From positions 1 to 45,977 of IMG/VR virus record IMGVR_UViG_3300023083_000006: a stretch of DNA of 45,977 bases. One strand, given 5' to 3'. This stretch comes from a virus. The translations under genes were made by a program, and so were the position numbers. Below the pieces are notes generated by a model. It made no database searches. It saw nothing but the letters and a program-made list of their open reading frames with translations, and was not told where the DNA came from. Below, in pieces: positions 1 to 6,925 of this stretch (positions within the stretch are counted from its first letter, which is position 1; the number at the start of each line of letters is the position of its first letter).

Positions 1-6
1 GTCCCC

Positions 7-20
7 AGGCCTCAAGGCCT
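7..20. repeat. Twin AGGCCT palindromes at the left edge
   Basis: AGGCCT occurs twice, at 7-12 and 15-20, separated by CA. Each copy is its own reverse complement, so the pair is both a direct and an inverted repeat. It lies just downstream of the HNH stop codon and could be a weak hairpin or a protein site; no T-run follows on either strand. Confidence 0.35.
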
Positions 21-35
21 AGACTCTCGACCCGC

Positions 36-497
36 CTACCCCCTCCGTGGCCGGGCGCCGAGGCGCGGGGATGGGGCGCCAGGGGGCGGAGGGGAGCGAC
101 CCGCCACGGCGGGACGTCCGAACGGCTTCGGCCCTGGGGCGCCCTTCCTGCTCGGTGCACCGCTGACCATGGGATGGGCCGAGTCGATGGGCCAGCCGTC
201 GTCCCCGATCTCGGTCGAGAAGCCCCTCGCCTCGTCGGCCTGCGCCTCGCTGTCATGGTGCGGCTTGCACAGGCTGCGCAACGGGCCTTCGAAGAACTGG
301 CGATAATCCTCGTTGTGCCGAGGGTGGTGGTCGACGATCGACATAAGACGAACGATCCCGTCCCTCTCGCACAAGCAACAGGTCGGGTGCTCGGCGCGCT
401 GTTGCGCCTTGCGGATCTTCCACGCCTTGGACTTGTACCAGGCCCGGCTGGGCTTCTCAGCCCTGCGCTTGGCGTCATAGGTGCGGGAGGTGGTCAC
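36..497 (-). CDS. HNH endonuclease
   Basis: HNH nuclease of the kind that accompanies terminases in many HK97-like phages, where it assists DNA cleavage during packaging. Visible signs are a CCLC zinc knuckle near residue 40, the VDHH core near residue 57, and a downstream LCKPHH element that supplies the last His and a structural Cys. The GTG start at 497 is chosen because its GTGA overlaps the stop of the preceding gene, as at many junctions here; a GTG at 509 is also possible. The tail after about residue 110 is Pro/Gly/Arg-rich and probably disordered. It is the last gene of the leftward operon; its usual partner, the terminase, is at the other end of the window, which suggests a circular map. 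Confidence 0.85.
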   Translation of the reverse strand: MTTSRTYDAKRRAEKPSRAWYKSKAWKIRKAQQRAEHPTCCLCERDGIVRLMSIVDHHPRHNEDYRQFFEGPLRSLCKPHHDSEAQADEARGFSTEIGDDGWPIDSAHPMVSGAPSRKGAPGPKPFGRPAVAGRSPPPPGAPSPRLGARPRRG

Positions 498-679
498 GCC
501 TTGTCCCACTTCTTCCGCTGGTCAAGCTCATACGCCGCCTTCTTAGCGTGTGCGTCCAAGGCGTCCCCAAGCTTTACCCAGGGGCGCACCACGTTCCAGA
601 CAAACCCAACCAAAAGCGTGGTCACGAAAACCCCCTGATACCAGGGAAGGCTGTCGATGTAGGCCAATAGGGCGCTCAC
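494..679 (-). CDS. Small single-pass membrane protein
   Basis: A 61-residue protein with one hydrophobic segment at about residues 13-30 followed by a charged, Lys-rich C-terminal helix. The GTG start overlaps the upstream stop as GTGA. Function is not recognised; a short helix plus charged tail is seen in holin- or spanin-like peptides, but it lies far from the lysis genes, so this is only a possibility. Confidence 0.7.
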   Translation of the reverse strand: MSALLAYIDSLPWYQGVFVTTLLVGFVWNVVRPWVKLGDALDAHAKKAAYELDQRKKWDKA

Positions 680-1569
680 GACGGCTCACCCCTGCGCCGA
701 GGCGGCTTGATACCGCCATCGGGAAGAGGCGGAACGCGCCTTATGCCCCGGGGTAGGGAAAGGTTCGGATCATCCTTCGCCCCGTCCGGGCCATCGACGA
801 TGGCAGGGCGGACCCACCCAGGGGGCGGCACGTCTAGCCGATCCTGGGCGGCCTCGCATTTCTCCATCGCCTCGCGAAGGGTAGCGCCTTCGTGAAGCAC
901 AGGAACGGGCTTGAGGCCAAGGAATGTCTGCGGCTTCGCCTCTGGATCGCCTAGGGCCCAGAGCGCCTTGTCGCTCTCTGGCTCCCCGATCTCACGGACC
1001 AGGGCCGGGTTAGGGCGCGGGTCGTTGCAGTCGACCACATCCCAGCGAATGCGCTCGCCGCTGTCGTCGACGGGCCCGCCATCCATGTAGAGCGATGGCC
1101 GGCCGTCCGGGCTTCCGATCGGCTCAACCCTGCGCCGAACGGGTCGAGCGCCTTCCGGTAGCGCCTCGGTGCCCATGGCCCTATCCCGGGCCTCCTGCTG
1201 GGCCAAGGCGCCGAACTCTCCGCGCCTGGCCATGTAGTCGGATCCACTGTCGCGCACATACCCCGGCGCCACGCTGTCGACCACGTCGGGCGCCTTCTCG
1301 GCCATGCGCCCGATCGCCGTCGGTGAGGTCCAGCGCTCGGCGACCTTGTGCGGGGGCGTGACCTGGTGATGATCCAAGGCCTGGCCGAGGACTTCGAAAA
1401 AGCCGGCGGCTTCGTGGGCCGCGCCTTGGTCGTCGTAGTGCGTCTCTTCGGATCCGACCATGAAGCACCGGCCCGCCCAGATAATGATGCTCAGCCTTCC
1501 GGCGAAGGCGTCGGGAATTTCGCCGGTTCCTTCAAGCACGCCCTGGCGGCTTATGAGGCGGAATTTCAT
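676..1569 (-). CDS. Hypothetical protein, 297 residues
   Basis: No family is recognised. The first 50 residues look like a small beta-rich domain, followed by a helical part and then a long Pro/Arg/Asp-rich, probably flexible C-terminal half. The ATG start overlaps the upstream stop by ATGA, and the downstream gene begins inside its stop, so it is translationally coupled within the early operon. Confidence 0.7.
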   Translation of the reverse strand: MKFRLISRQGVLEGTGEIPDAFAGRLSIIIWAGRCFMVGSEETHYDDQGAAHEAAGFFEVLGQALDHHQVTPPHKVAERWTSPTAIGRMAEKAPDVVDSVAPGYVRDSGSDYMARRGEFGALAQQEARDRAMGTEALPEGARPVRRRVEPIGSPDGRPSLYMDGGPVDDSGERIRWDVVDCNDPRPNPALVREIGEPESDKALWALGDPEAKPQTFLGLKPVPVLHEGATLREAMEKCEAAQDRLDVPPPGWVRPAIVDGPDGAKDDPNLSLPRGIRRVPPLPDGGIKPPRRRGEPS

Positions 1570-1898
1570 CGGCGAACCCTCCCGCCGGCGCCGAGCCTGA
1601 AATCGAAGCCGGGCGGAAAAATACGACCCGCGGCGCGGGCGGTGCTTTCGGCGAACTCCCTCACGAACTCGGCGAGTTGCGCTTGCTCTTCGGGCGTGAG
1701 TTTCCGAGGGCCTGCCAGGAGGGCGGCCGCCTCGTCGAGCTCGAGCGCGGCGGCCTCATGGCTGGCCTCGATCGTTCGAAAGTCCCTGGCATCACCTTCG
1801 CACCGCTCAGCCTGGCCCCGGGCGCTTTCGGCCTCGCGTCGTTTGGTGATCGCCAGCGTCTTGAGGCCGCTGATAGCCTCCTGGAATTTCCCGGTCAT
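1566..1898 (-). CDS. Hypothetical coiled-coil protein
   Basis: A 110-residue protein rich in Ala, Glu and Arg, mostly helical, with a likely coiled coil at about residues 5-90. No enzymatic motif is visible. It is coupled to the next gene by ATGA and sits three bases from the upstream gene. Function unknown. Confidence 0.7.
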   Translation of the reverse strand: MTGKFQEAISGLKTLAITKRREAESARGQAERCEGDARDFRTIEASHEAAALELDEAAALLAGPRKLTPEEQAQLAEFVREFAESTARAAGRIFPPGFDFRLGAGGRVRR

Positions 1899-1901
1899 CG
1901 G

Positions 1902-2138
1902 TTATTTCCCCTCTGGGCCAAAGGTGGCCGTTTTGCTGAATGGAGTAACGCTGATTTCGGCCGTCCAGCGCCCGCCCGCGCGACCTGTCGCCGAAACGTC
2001 CAATATGAACCGGCAGACACCGCCGGCGCTATAGTTGTGCGGGAATGGGCCCGTCCCGACGATTTTGACGCTCGGCGGGAGAAGGGCGAGGAATTCGCCG
2101 AGGGCGGGTACGGCGACGTCTATGAACGCGGTTTCCAT
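1902..2138 (-). CDS. Hypothetical protein, 78 residues
   Basis: Small, probably beta-rich protein with no recognised family. Its ATG lies inside the 3' end of the 45-residue gene upstream (overlap 2120-2138), and a GGAG-like site (AAGTGGAG) precedes it. Function unknown. Confidence 0.65.
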   Translation of the reverse strand: METAFIDVAVPALGEFLALLPPSVKIVGTGPFPHNYSAGGVCRFILDVSATGRAGGRWTAEISVTPFSKTATFGPEGK

Positions 2139-2257
2139 TTATTTCTCCACTTCCGAAAGTCGGCCACGGCGGCCGCGATAAATCCGACGAGGTAGGGCCA
2201 GGCGAGCGCCACAACGATTCCGAACGCCCAGGCCTTGGCGATTTCAAGCGGGGTCAT
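2120..2257 (-). CDS. Tiny membrane protein, 45 residues
   Basis: The open frame starts at ATG 2257, whose ATGA overlaps the stop of the preceding gene, and ends at TAG 2120-2122 inside the next gene. The product begins MTPLEIAKAWAFGI, has one hydrophobic helix at about residues 9-31, and a basic, Trp-containing tail (RKWRNKWK). The overlaps at both ends and the membrane-like composition make it a likely real gene. Function unknown. Confidence 0.6.
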   Translation of the reverse strand: MTPLEIAKAWAFGIVVALAWPYLVGFIAAAVADFRKWRNKWKPRS

Positions 2258-2454
2258 GACGCGTCGACCTGGGCGGCCGCCGCCTTCTGCGTCACGAACT
2301 GCCGGGCCGCCTCTTCCAGACGCTCGCCGGCCTTGTCCGCGGCCTTCTCGGCCTCCGCCTTTTCGAAGGCGTTTGCGATGGCGAAATTATTCGCAGCGGC
2401 GCAGGCGCGAACATAGGCGTGCGCGGCCATGCGGAGGTTTCCGGCGGTGATCAT
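2254..2454 (-). CDS. Hypothetical helical protein, 66 residues
   Basis: An Ala-rich, entirely helical small protein with no recognised family. The ATG overlaps the stop of the upstream gene (ATGA), preceded by a strong GGAGG and an AT-rich spacer. Function unknown. Confidence 0.65.
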   Translation of the reverse strand: MITAGNLRMAAHAYVRACAAANNFAIANAFEKAEAEKAADKAGERLEEAARQFVTQKAAAAQVDAS

Positions 2455-2696
2455 GATTTAATTTCCTCCGGCTCGTTCCTGCCCGGGCTTTCGAGAACAA
2501 CCTGCGCCAGGCCTGCGAGATATTCGACGCCGTACTGACCTTTCGCGAGGTCGGCGCAAACCGTCACGATGACGCAAACGGCCTCGTCGAGCTCCAGGTT
2601 ATGGCCCTGGACGGCGGCGACGATAAAATCGACGGTTTCGTTTGCGAGGTTCGCAAATCTTTCGTCGCCGCTCACGGTCTCCATTTTCATGCTCAT
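2451..2696 (-). CDS. Hypothetical protein, 81 residues
   Basis: Small acidic protein with two predicted helices and no recognised motif. It starts at ATG 2696 inside the upstream stop. Its last residues, EEIKS, are encoded by the DNA that also provides the ribosome-binding site and ATGA of the next gene; the upstream gene ends in almost the same way (GIKS). Confidence 0.65.
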   Translation of the reverse strand: MSMKMETVSGDERFANLANETVDFIVAAVQGHNLELDEAVCVIVTVCADLAKGQYGVEYLAGLAQVVLESPGRNEPEEIKS

Positions 2697-2977
2697 GATT
2701 TAATTCCCCTGGTCAGATCGTGGCATCGCTCGCCCTGGTCGGCGTAGCAGCGACCGCAAGCGCCATCCGAGCGAACGATATTTGTTTCGTCACGGCAGGG
2801 CGGCCTATCATCGACTCCCGCCTTGGCTTCCTCACGGTTCAGCCTGGCGACCAGGACGCCCGCGCATCGAGCGCAGAATTTCCCGTGCGTCGCGTTCACG
2901 CGGTTGAAGACCTCGCAGACGGCCAGCTTGCCGCATCGGTCGACGGCGCATTTTCCGAAGTCTCGAAAATAGGCCAT
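2693..2977 (-). CDS. Small zinc-finger protein A
   Basis: A 94-residue Cys-rich protein. The N-terminal unit has C-x4-C (KCAVDRC) followed after about 20 residues by GKFC-x2-C, a four-ligand zinc site; a second Cys cluster (CGRCYADQGERCH) lies near the C-terminus. The first unit resembles the product of the adjacent upstream gene (KLGKCFHDGC...GKFC-x2-H), so the two look like tandem paralogues. Role unknown; such modules bind DNA or protein. Confidence 0.7.
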   Translation of the reverse strand: MAYFRDFGKCAVDRCGKLAVCEVFNRVNATHGKFCARCAGVLVARLNREEAKAGVDDRPPCRDETNIVRSDGACGRCYADQGERCHDLTRGIKS

Positions 2978-2980
2978 CGC

Positions 2981-3421
2981 TCAGACCTCCCCATCTGAGA
3001 ACGCCTGTTTATCGCGGCACAGTTCGCCACAGAAAAAATAGCCGTTCTGATTTTCGAGCCAGCCGATTCCGCGAACCTCGCCCTCGGCGACGTGAAGGCT
3101 CTGCGCCTCGAGCTCGATCGTCTCGCCGCACCATTTGCAGGTGCACGTCCCGATCCACTGAAATTGCGGCTTGCCGTTCGGCCCCGAAAAAACGCCCGTA
3201 CAGCCCTTTTCCGCGTCGCCCGCTACCTGGGTAGCAGGAGGGTCTCTTTCCTGCCCTCCTGAATTTTCCTGGGCCGCCTGAGGCCATCCATTTTTCAGAG
3301 GGGATGGCGGGACGTGATCCCAGCAGAATTTTCCGGTGCGGTATCCGTTTTCGTCGAACGTGTTGACCATGGCGTCGGCGCTGCACCCGTCGTGGAAACA
3401 TTTTCCCAATTTAGCGAACAT
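2981..3421 (-). CDS. Small zinc-finger protein B
   Basis: A 146-residue protein with an N-terminal C-x4-C...GKFC-x2-H unit like its neighbour, then a Pro/Gly-rich linker, then a second Cys cluster (CTCKWCGE near residue 95) and a C-terminal FFCGELC. It probably holds two zinc-binding domains. The ATG at 3421 follows a strong GGAGG and an AATTAATTCG spacer that overlaps the end of the replication gene. Function unknown; the setting suggests a DNA transaction role. Confidence 0.7.
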   Translation of the reverse strand: MFAKLGKCFHDGCSADAMVNTFDENGYRTGKFCWDHVPPSPLKNGWPQAAQENSGGQERDPPATQVAGDAEKGCTGVFSGPNGKPQFQWIGTCTCKWCGETIELEAQSLHVAEGEVRGIGWLENQNGYFFCGELCRDKQAFSDGEV

Positions 3422-3425
3422 CGAA

Positions 3426-4277
3426 TTAATTCCTCCGCTCGTTTGCGATCCGCTCGCAGACGGACACGAAATAGGGCTTGGCGGCCCGGGGGTTTGCTCG
3501 CCAGACGATGACGGCGGCCTTGGCGAGGTCGTCGGCGTCCAGGTCGTGTTTTTTCGACATTTCGCCGATGACGGTCCCGGCGGCCTTGGCGTCCATGCCG
3601 TTGACGACCAGGGCGCCCCGGATCATCCCCCAGACCTCGGCCCGGCGAATTTCGGCCGGCAGGGCGTAGGCTGGGTTTCGATTATCGCCGGACTCCTCGG
3701 CCTCGAGGCATTCGCGCAGGGTCAGCGGTATTTTCTCGCCGGCCTTGGGTCCGACCGTAATTTCCGCCACTCGAACGATAATCGAATCCACGGTTTGGCG
3801 GCCGTTCGCCAATGGGGGTTTGGGGGATTCTTCTAGCTTCTGGACTCTGGCTTCTGGTATCTGGGTCTTAACCCCCCCGGTTAACTCCGGCTTATCCGAC
3901 CCGGAATTTCCCTTGTCTTTTGAAAGCAATGGAGAGCCGCCCTTCTTTCCGTTTTCTCGATTAATTCTCCGCTTTTTCTCGTCAGATTCCATCCGCGAGC
4001 TGTAGATCACCCCGTTCTTTTTCTTCTTGGCGACCTCGGATTCGAGGAGCTCGTCGAGGGCTGGAATTATTTCCTCGCGGTCGGATCCGATGATTTTTCC
4101 GAGGCTCTCGATCGTCATCGCCTGGCCCTTTTTATCGACCAGATGGCCGTAGGGTTCGGCCTCATGCATGATCGAAATTAAATCGATCCAGAGGCCGCGG
4201 GCGGCGAGCGAGACGTCGCGAAGGGCGGTGTTGGCGCGCCAATCGGCGGCATAGAATTTCATCCACGGATCGCTCAT
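3426..4277 (-). CDS. Phage replication organizer / initiator-like protein
   Basis: A 283-residue protein whose first 100 residues match the winged-helix N-terminal domain of phage replisome organizers (DUF1376-like): WMKFYAADWRANTALRDVS, then a second segment on early and late helices ending in GVIYSSRM. A Lys/Arg/Gly-rich linker (GKKGG) and a helical C-terminal domain follow. Such proteins bind the origin or load the DnaB-type helicase, which is encoded in the same operon. The ATG at 4277 is chosen over upstream starts because the reading before it is low complexity and overlaps the next gene; ATGA coupling supports it. Confidence 0.7.
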   Translation of the reverse strand: MSDPWMKFYAADWRANTALRDVSLAARGLWIDLISIMHEAEPYGHLVDKKGQAMTIESLGKIIGSDREEIIPALDELLESEVAKKKKNGVIYSSRMESDEKKRRINRENGKKGGSPLLSKDKGNSGSDKPELTGGVKTQIPEARVQKLEESPKPPLANGRQTVDSIIVRVAEITVGPKAGEKIPLTLRECLEAEESGDNRNPAYALPAEIRRAEVWGMIRGALVVNGMDAKAAGTVIGEMSKKHDLDADDLAKAAVIVWRANPRAAKPYFVSVCERIANERRN

Positions 4278-4546
4278 AGGCCCGTAGCCCTCCGAATAGC
4301 CGATCGGATCACGCACCGGCCAGCAGCGGCCATGATGCGTTCCCCGCGCCTGGTGGTCGCCAACCATGATTTTTTGTCGCTCATGATCCAGCCGCGGCGC
4401 TTGCAAGCGGCCTTGGCCTTCCGATGGCGGGTTCGAGCCGCCAGAGAGACAAGCCGGTAATGGTCCTTGCAGAGCCACCAGGCCCAGGACCCGCGACAGC
4501 TTTTGGTGCAGAACGGGACCTCGCAGCGGGTGCGCTCGTCGGTCAT
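4274..4546 (-). CDS. Small basic zinc-finger protein C
   Basis: A 90-residue very basic protein. Near the N-terminus it has C-x4-C (RCEVPFC) followed by WLCKDHY, giving C-x4-C...C-x2-H, the same general plan as the two zinc-finger genes downstream. The rest is Arg/Lys-rich helix, suitable for nucleic acid binding. The start at 4546 is set by ATGA overlap with the upstream gene. Function unknown. Confidence 0.65.
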   Translation of the reverse strand: MTDERTRCEVPFCTKSCRGSWAWWLCKDHYRLVSLAARTRHRKAKAACKRRGWIMSDKKSWLATTRRGERIMAAAGRCVIRSAIRRATGL

Positions 4547-4899
4547 AGGCCGTCCCGCCCGTAGAAGTAGACGAGGCGCGCGGCCTCCAGGATGGCTATC
4601 CGCGACACGCCGAGGGCGAGGTCGCGACGGTACGTGTCCGGACGCCCCACGACGCCCGTCGGAGGTCGCGCAGGAGGGCCGCCGAACAGGTTGTCGAGCG
4701 CGACCCAATCGGCCAGGGTTTTAGGCTCGAACGACCCTGTCGCGGTAATCACGCCGCCCTCAGGGGTCCAGGTCGTATCCCTAAAGTCACCACAACGAGC
4801 AAACCCCGAGGGTGCCTCGATCGCGGCCTTGAGACTCGTCCACTCGCCGGCCCGGCCCTGGATCTGAATTTCTCCGGTTCCGAAGGTGTAGGAGGTCAA
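4543..4899 (-). CDS. Hypothetical protein, 118 residues (TTG start)
   Basis: No family recognised. The best start is TTG at 4899: it overlaps the stop of the upstream gene as TTGA and has GGAG eight bases before it. The N-terminus then reads as a beta-rich segment (TSYTFGTGEIQIQG) instead of the basic low-complexity stretch given by longer starts. The last 20 residues are hydrophobic. Function unknown. Confidence 0.6.
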   Translation of the reverse strand: MTSYTFGTGEIQIQGRAGEWTSLKAAIEAPSGFARCGDFRDTTWTPEGGVITATGSFEPKTLADWVALDNLFGGPPARPPTGVVGRPDTYRRDLALGVSRIAILEAARLVYFYGRDGL

Positions 4900-5213
4900 A
4901 ACGGGATCTCCGTTTCCTTCTCCCAAGCGGCGGCGTCGGCGGCCACCTGGGCGATATTCGGGTTGATGACCACCTCTCGGAGCCTGCGCACCCAAAGCTC
5001 GACTCCGTCATCCAGGCGGAGCACCACATAGGGCAGAGAGTCGTTCGGGGTTAGGACGAGGGCGCTCAAGGCATAGTGGACGGAACCTTCGAACGACTGT
5101 TCGCCATCTATGCGACGATACATTTCGCCATGCGTGCGGTCGGAAAAGCCGTAGGCATAGGCCATGACGCGCGGCGGCTTGCGGGCGGACTCCGCCCCGG
5201 ATATATTCGGCAT
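4896..5213 (-). CDS. Hypothetical protein, 105 residues
   Basis: No family recognised. The start at ATG 5213 has a clear GGAGG nine bases upstream and removes a basic low-complexity extension. The middle (residues 45-85) is predicted beta-strand with several hydrophobic pairs. First gene after a roughly 100-base gap, so it may have its own promoter. Function unknown. Confidence 0.65.
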   Translation of the reverse strand: MPNISGAESARKPPRVMAYAYGFSDRTHGEMYRRIDGEQSFEGSVHYALSALVLTPNDSLPYVVLRLDDGVELWVRRLREVVINPNIAQVAADAAAWEKETEIPF

Positions 5214-5285
5214 CGTTGCGGCCCTCCTGCGGCCGTGACCTGGGCGGCTAGGTCTGATCACCTGCCGCCCGCCCTTTCTCCTCTC

Positions 5286-5315
5286 GGTTAAGCGACCCGT
5301 CAAGTGGGTTAAGCG
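5286..5315. repeat. Direct repeat GGTTAAGCG, 21-base period
   Basis: GGTTAAGCG is present at 5286-5294 and again at 5307-5315, exactly 21 bases (two helical turns) apart, in the 104-base gap between two leftward genes. That arrangement suits two protein sites on the same face of the helix. TTGACG also occurs between them on the minus strand, but no convincing -10 box was seen. Confidence 0.4.
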
Positions 5316-5317
5316 AA

Positions 5318-5518
5318 TTAATCCGCCTCGTCGAACCGGCGCAGGGGCGAATATTCGGGCGAGCGGGCCGGCGCAGGGGCGCCTTGGCTGGCGTAGTAGG
5401 CCCCGCCGACCGTCTTCCGGCCCCGGTTCATGTAGGCGACGACCTGGATCGCCGCCGCCTCTACCCGGCGCCGAAGGTCCGGGTCATCGATCCGGGAGCG
5501 GGTGACATCGTGGGTCAT
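5318..5518 (-). CDS. Hypothetical protein, 66 residues
   Basis: Small basic protein with a helical first half and a Pro/Ala-rich C-terminal half. It starts at ATG 5518, overlapping the cytosine methyltransferase stop by ATGA. No recognised family or function. Confidence 0.6.
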   Translation of the reverse strand: MTHDVTRSRIDDPDLRRRVEAAAIQVVAYMNRGRKTVGGAYYASQGAPAPARSPEYSPLRRFDEAD

Positions 5519-6924
5519 GGCTCCTCGCCTCCCATCATCCGAACAAGTCGCGCTGCACCGGCGGAGCCTCGCGCGGCAAGCCGAGTCGCATTAACTCGGA
5601 TCGCATACGCGCCCGCCAGCGGATAAACGCCGTTTCCGAGCATGCGAAGTTCGTCCACCCGGGCGGCCACCCCATCAACCATTCGACGAACCGCGGGTTC
5701 AAGCTCCGGCGCTCTGGCGAGGACGTCGGCCCATCCGGCGACGTCGGCGGGTCCAGGCGGGTGCAGACGTCGCGGGCCTGGCCGGTCAGCAGCAATTCGT
5801 CGCTCCGAGGTCCCCCACGGTTCGCTTGCCCCCCCGATGCGCAGCTCACTTGCGGGGTTTCCCAATGGTTCACCTCGTGGTGCAGACTGATCCCCTTGCG
5901 GAAGCCGTTCGCGCCCGAGTCGATCGTCATTTGACGAAGCGCTACCCCGTCCCTCTCCGAGTCCATGACTGCAGGAGTCGGCCACACCTCCCCGGCAGGG
6001 AACGGCCGGGGAGGTGTGGCCGACTTGCTGAACTCCGCCGCCTGGGTCGGCAACGGAACCCCGCCGCCGCCGAACGCCATGTTCGGCCCGCCCTTCTCCC
6101 CGTCCGTTGAGCGCGGAGTCGACCTGGTCGACTCCGCGCTCATGGCCTTCGCCGCCGCCGGAAGAGAGGGGTTGCTCGGCCCCCGGCTGAAACAGTTCGG
6201 CGCCTTGTCCCCGTCCGTCGCGTTCGGGGTCGGCCAGGCCGCCGGCTTCGGCTGCTGAAATTGTTGCACCTGAACCCCCAAAGGAGTTCCCATGCCGTTT
6301 CCGTTGATCCCCTTTGCTATGACCTCCTGGCGCCTCGCCTCGAATTTGGCCGGGTCGTGTGTCAGGCCGAAAACGCCCGCGTCCGGGGTCGACCACCCCG
6401 AGGATAAAAACCCGCTGGCGTTCGTGCGTCGCGCCGACCTCATCCGCGCGGAAGAGTCCGCCCTCAACCTGGAAACCCAGGCGGTGTAAGTCTCGGCGGA
6501 CTCGCTGCGCTCCCGGAACGAGGCCGGGCTTCGCCGAGAGCATGCCGGGAACGTTCTCGATGAGGACGAACCAAGGCCGGGCCTGGACGATGATGCGTCG
6601 GGCGTCGGACCAGAGGTCGCGCTCGTCATCGGATCCCTCGCGCTTTCCGGCGAGGCTATGCGGCTGGCAAGGGATTCCGCCAATGACGCCATCCACAAGG
6701 CCGCGCCATGGGCGGCCGTTGAAGGTGGTAACATCGCCCCAGATAGGAGCGGGAGCCAGGAGACCCTGTTCCATCGCGTCGACCAGGTGCGCGCAGGCGA
6801 AAGACTCCCTCTCCACGAAACAGACTGCTCGAGCGCTTGGAATTGCGAGATCGAGGGCGAGGTCAAGCCCGCCGCCTCCCGCGCAGAGGCTGATAGTGGT
6901 GATTGGCCCGGAACGTAGATCCAT
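5515..6924 (-). CDS. C5-cytosine DNA methyltransferase (Dcm type)
   Basis: Transfers methyl groups from SAM to C5 of cytosine in DNA, probably protecting phage DNA from restriction. Seen in order (ATG start): SAM-binding motif I near residue 15 (SLCAGGGGLDL), motif IV with the catalytic Cys at residue 86 (IPCQPHSLAG), the ENV motif at 123-125 (IENVPGM), motif VIII (ATHERQRVFILG), a long Gly-rich target-recognition region with repeated [LV]ADP/ADS units, and motif X near the C-terminus (RMLGNGVYPLAGAYA). A TTG at 6933 is an alternative start. From about motif VIII to the stop, the same DNA is also open in another frame with protein-like sequence and better GC3 (see the overlapping entry), so the true product may be shorter or frameshifted. 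Confidence 0.88.
   Translation of the reverse strand: MDLRSGPITTISLCAGGGGLDLALDLAIPSARAVCFVERESFACAHLVDAMEQGLLAPAPIWGDVTTFNGRPWRGLVDGVIGGIPCQPHSLAGKREGSDDERDLWSDARRIIVQARPWFVLIENVPGMLSAKPGLVPGAQRVRRDLHRLGFQVEGGLFRADEVGATHERQRVFILGVVDPGRGRFRPDTRPGQIRGEAPGGHSKGDQRKRHGNSFGGSGATISAAEAGGLADPERDGRGQGAELFQPGAEQPLSSGGGEGHERGVDQVDSALNGRGEGRAEHGVRRRRGSVADPGGGVQQVGHTSPAVPCRGGVADSCSHGLGEGRGSASSNDDRLGRERLPQGDQSAPRGEPLGNPASELRIGGASEPWGTSERRIAADRPGPRRLHPPGPADVAGWADVLARAPELEPAVRRMVDGVAARVDELRMLGNGVYPLAGAYAIRVNATRLAARGSAGAARLVRMMGGEEP
5535..6443 (-). CDS. Overlapping W-x-T-P repeat protein inside the methyltransferase
   Basis: A second open frame, +1 relative to the methyltransferase, runs across its variable region and C-terminus. 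It holds four W-x-T-P units (GWSTPDAG, AWPTPNATDG, VWPTPAVMDS, HWETPQVS), an INGNGMGTPLGV segment, and a C-terminus with LNPRFVEWLMGWPPGWT followed by an R-W-R-x-R-M-R-S-E-L helix. From memory, phage proteins with W-[PA]-T-P repeats and an L-N-P-x-[FWH]-x-x-W-L-M-G-x-P ending are common and often labelled DNA methyltransferase. GC3 is higher here than in the methyltransferase frame: 18 of 20 codons against 12 of 20 over 5641-5700. ATG 6443 is a candidate start, ATG 6293 another; a frameshift from the methyltransferase is also possible. Function unknown. Confidence 0.55.
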   Translation of the reverse strand: MRSARRTNASGFLSSGWSTPDAGVFGLTHDPAKFEARRQEVIAKGINGNGMGTPLGVQVQQFQQPKPAAWPTPNATDGDKAPNCFSRGPSNPSLPAAAKAMSAESTRSTPRSTDGEKGGPNMAFGGGGVPLPTQAAEFSKSATPPRPFPAGEVWPTPAVMDSERDGVALRQMTIDSGANGFRKGISLHHEVNHWETPQVSCASGGQANRGGPRSDELLLTGQARDVCTRLDPPTSPDGPTSSPERRSLNPRFVEWLMGWPPGWTNFACSETAFIRWRARMRSELMRLGLPREAPPVQRDLFG

Positions 6925-6925
6925 G

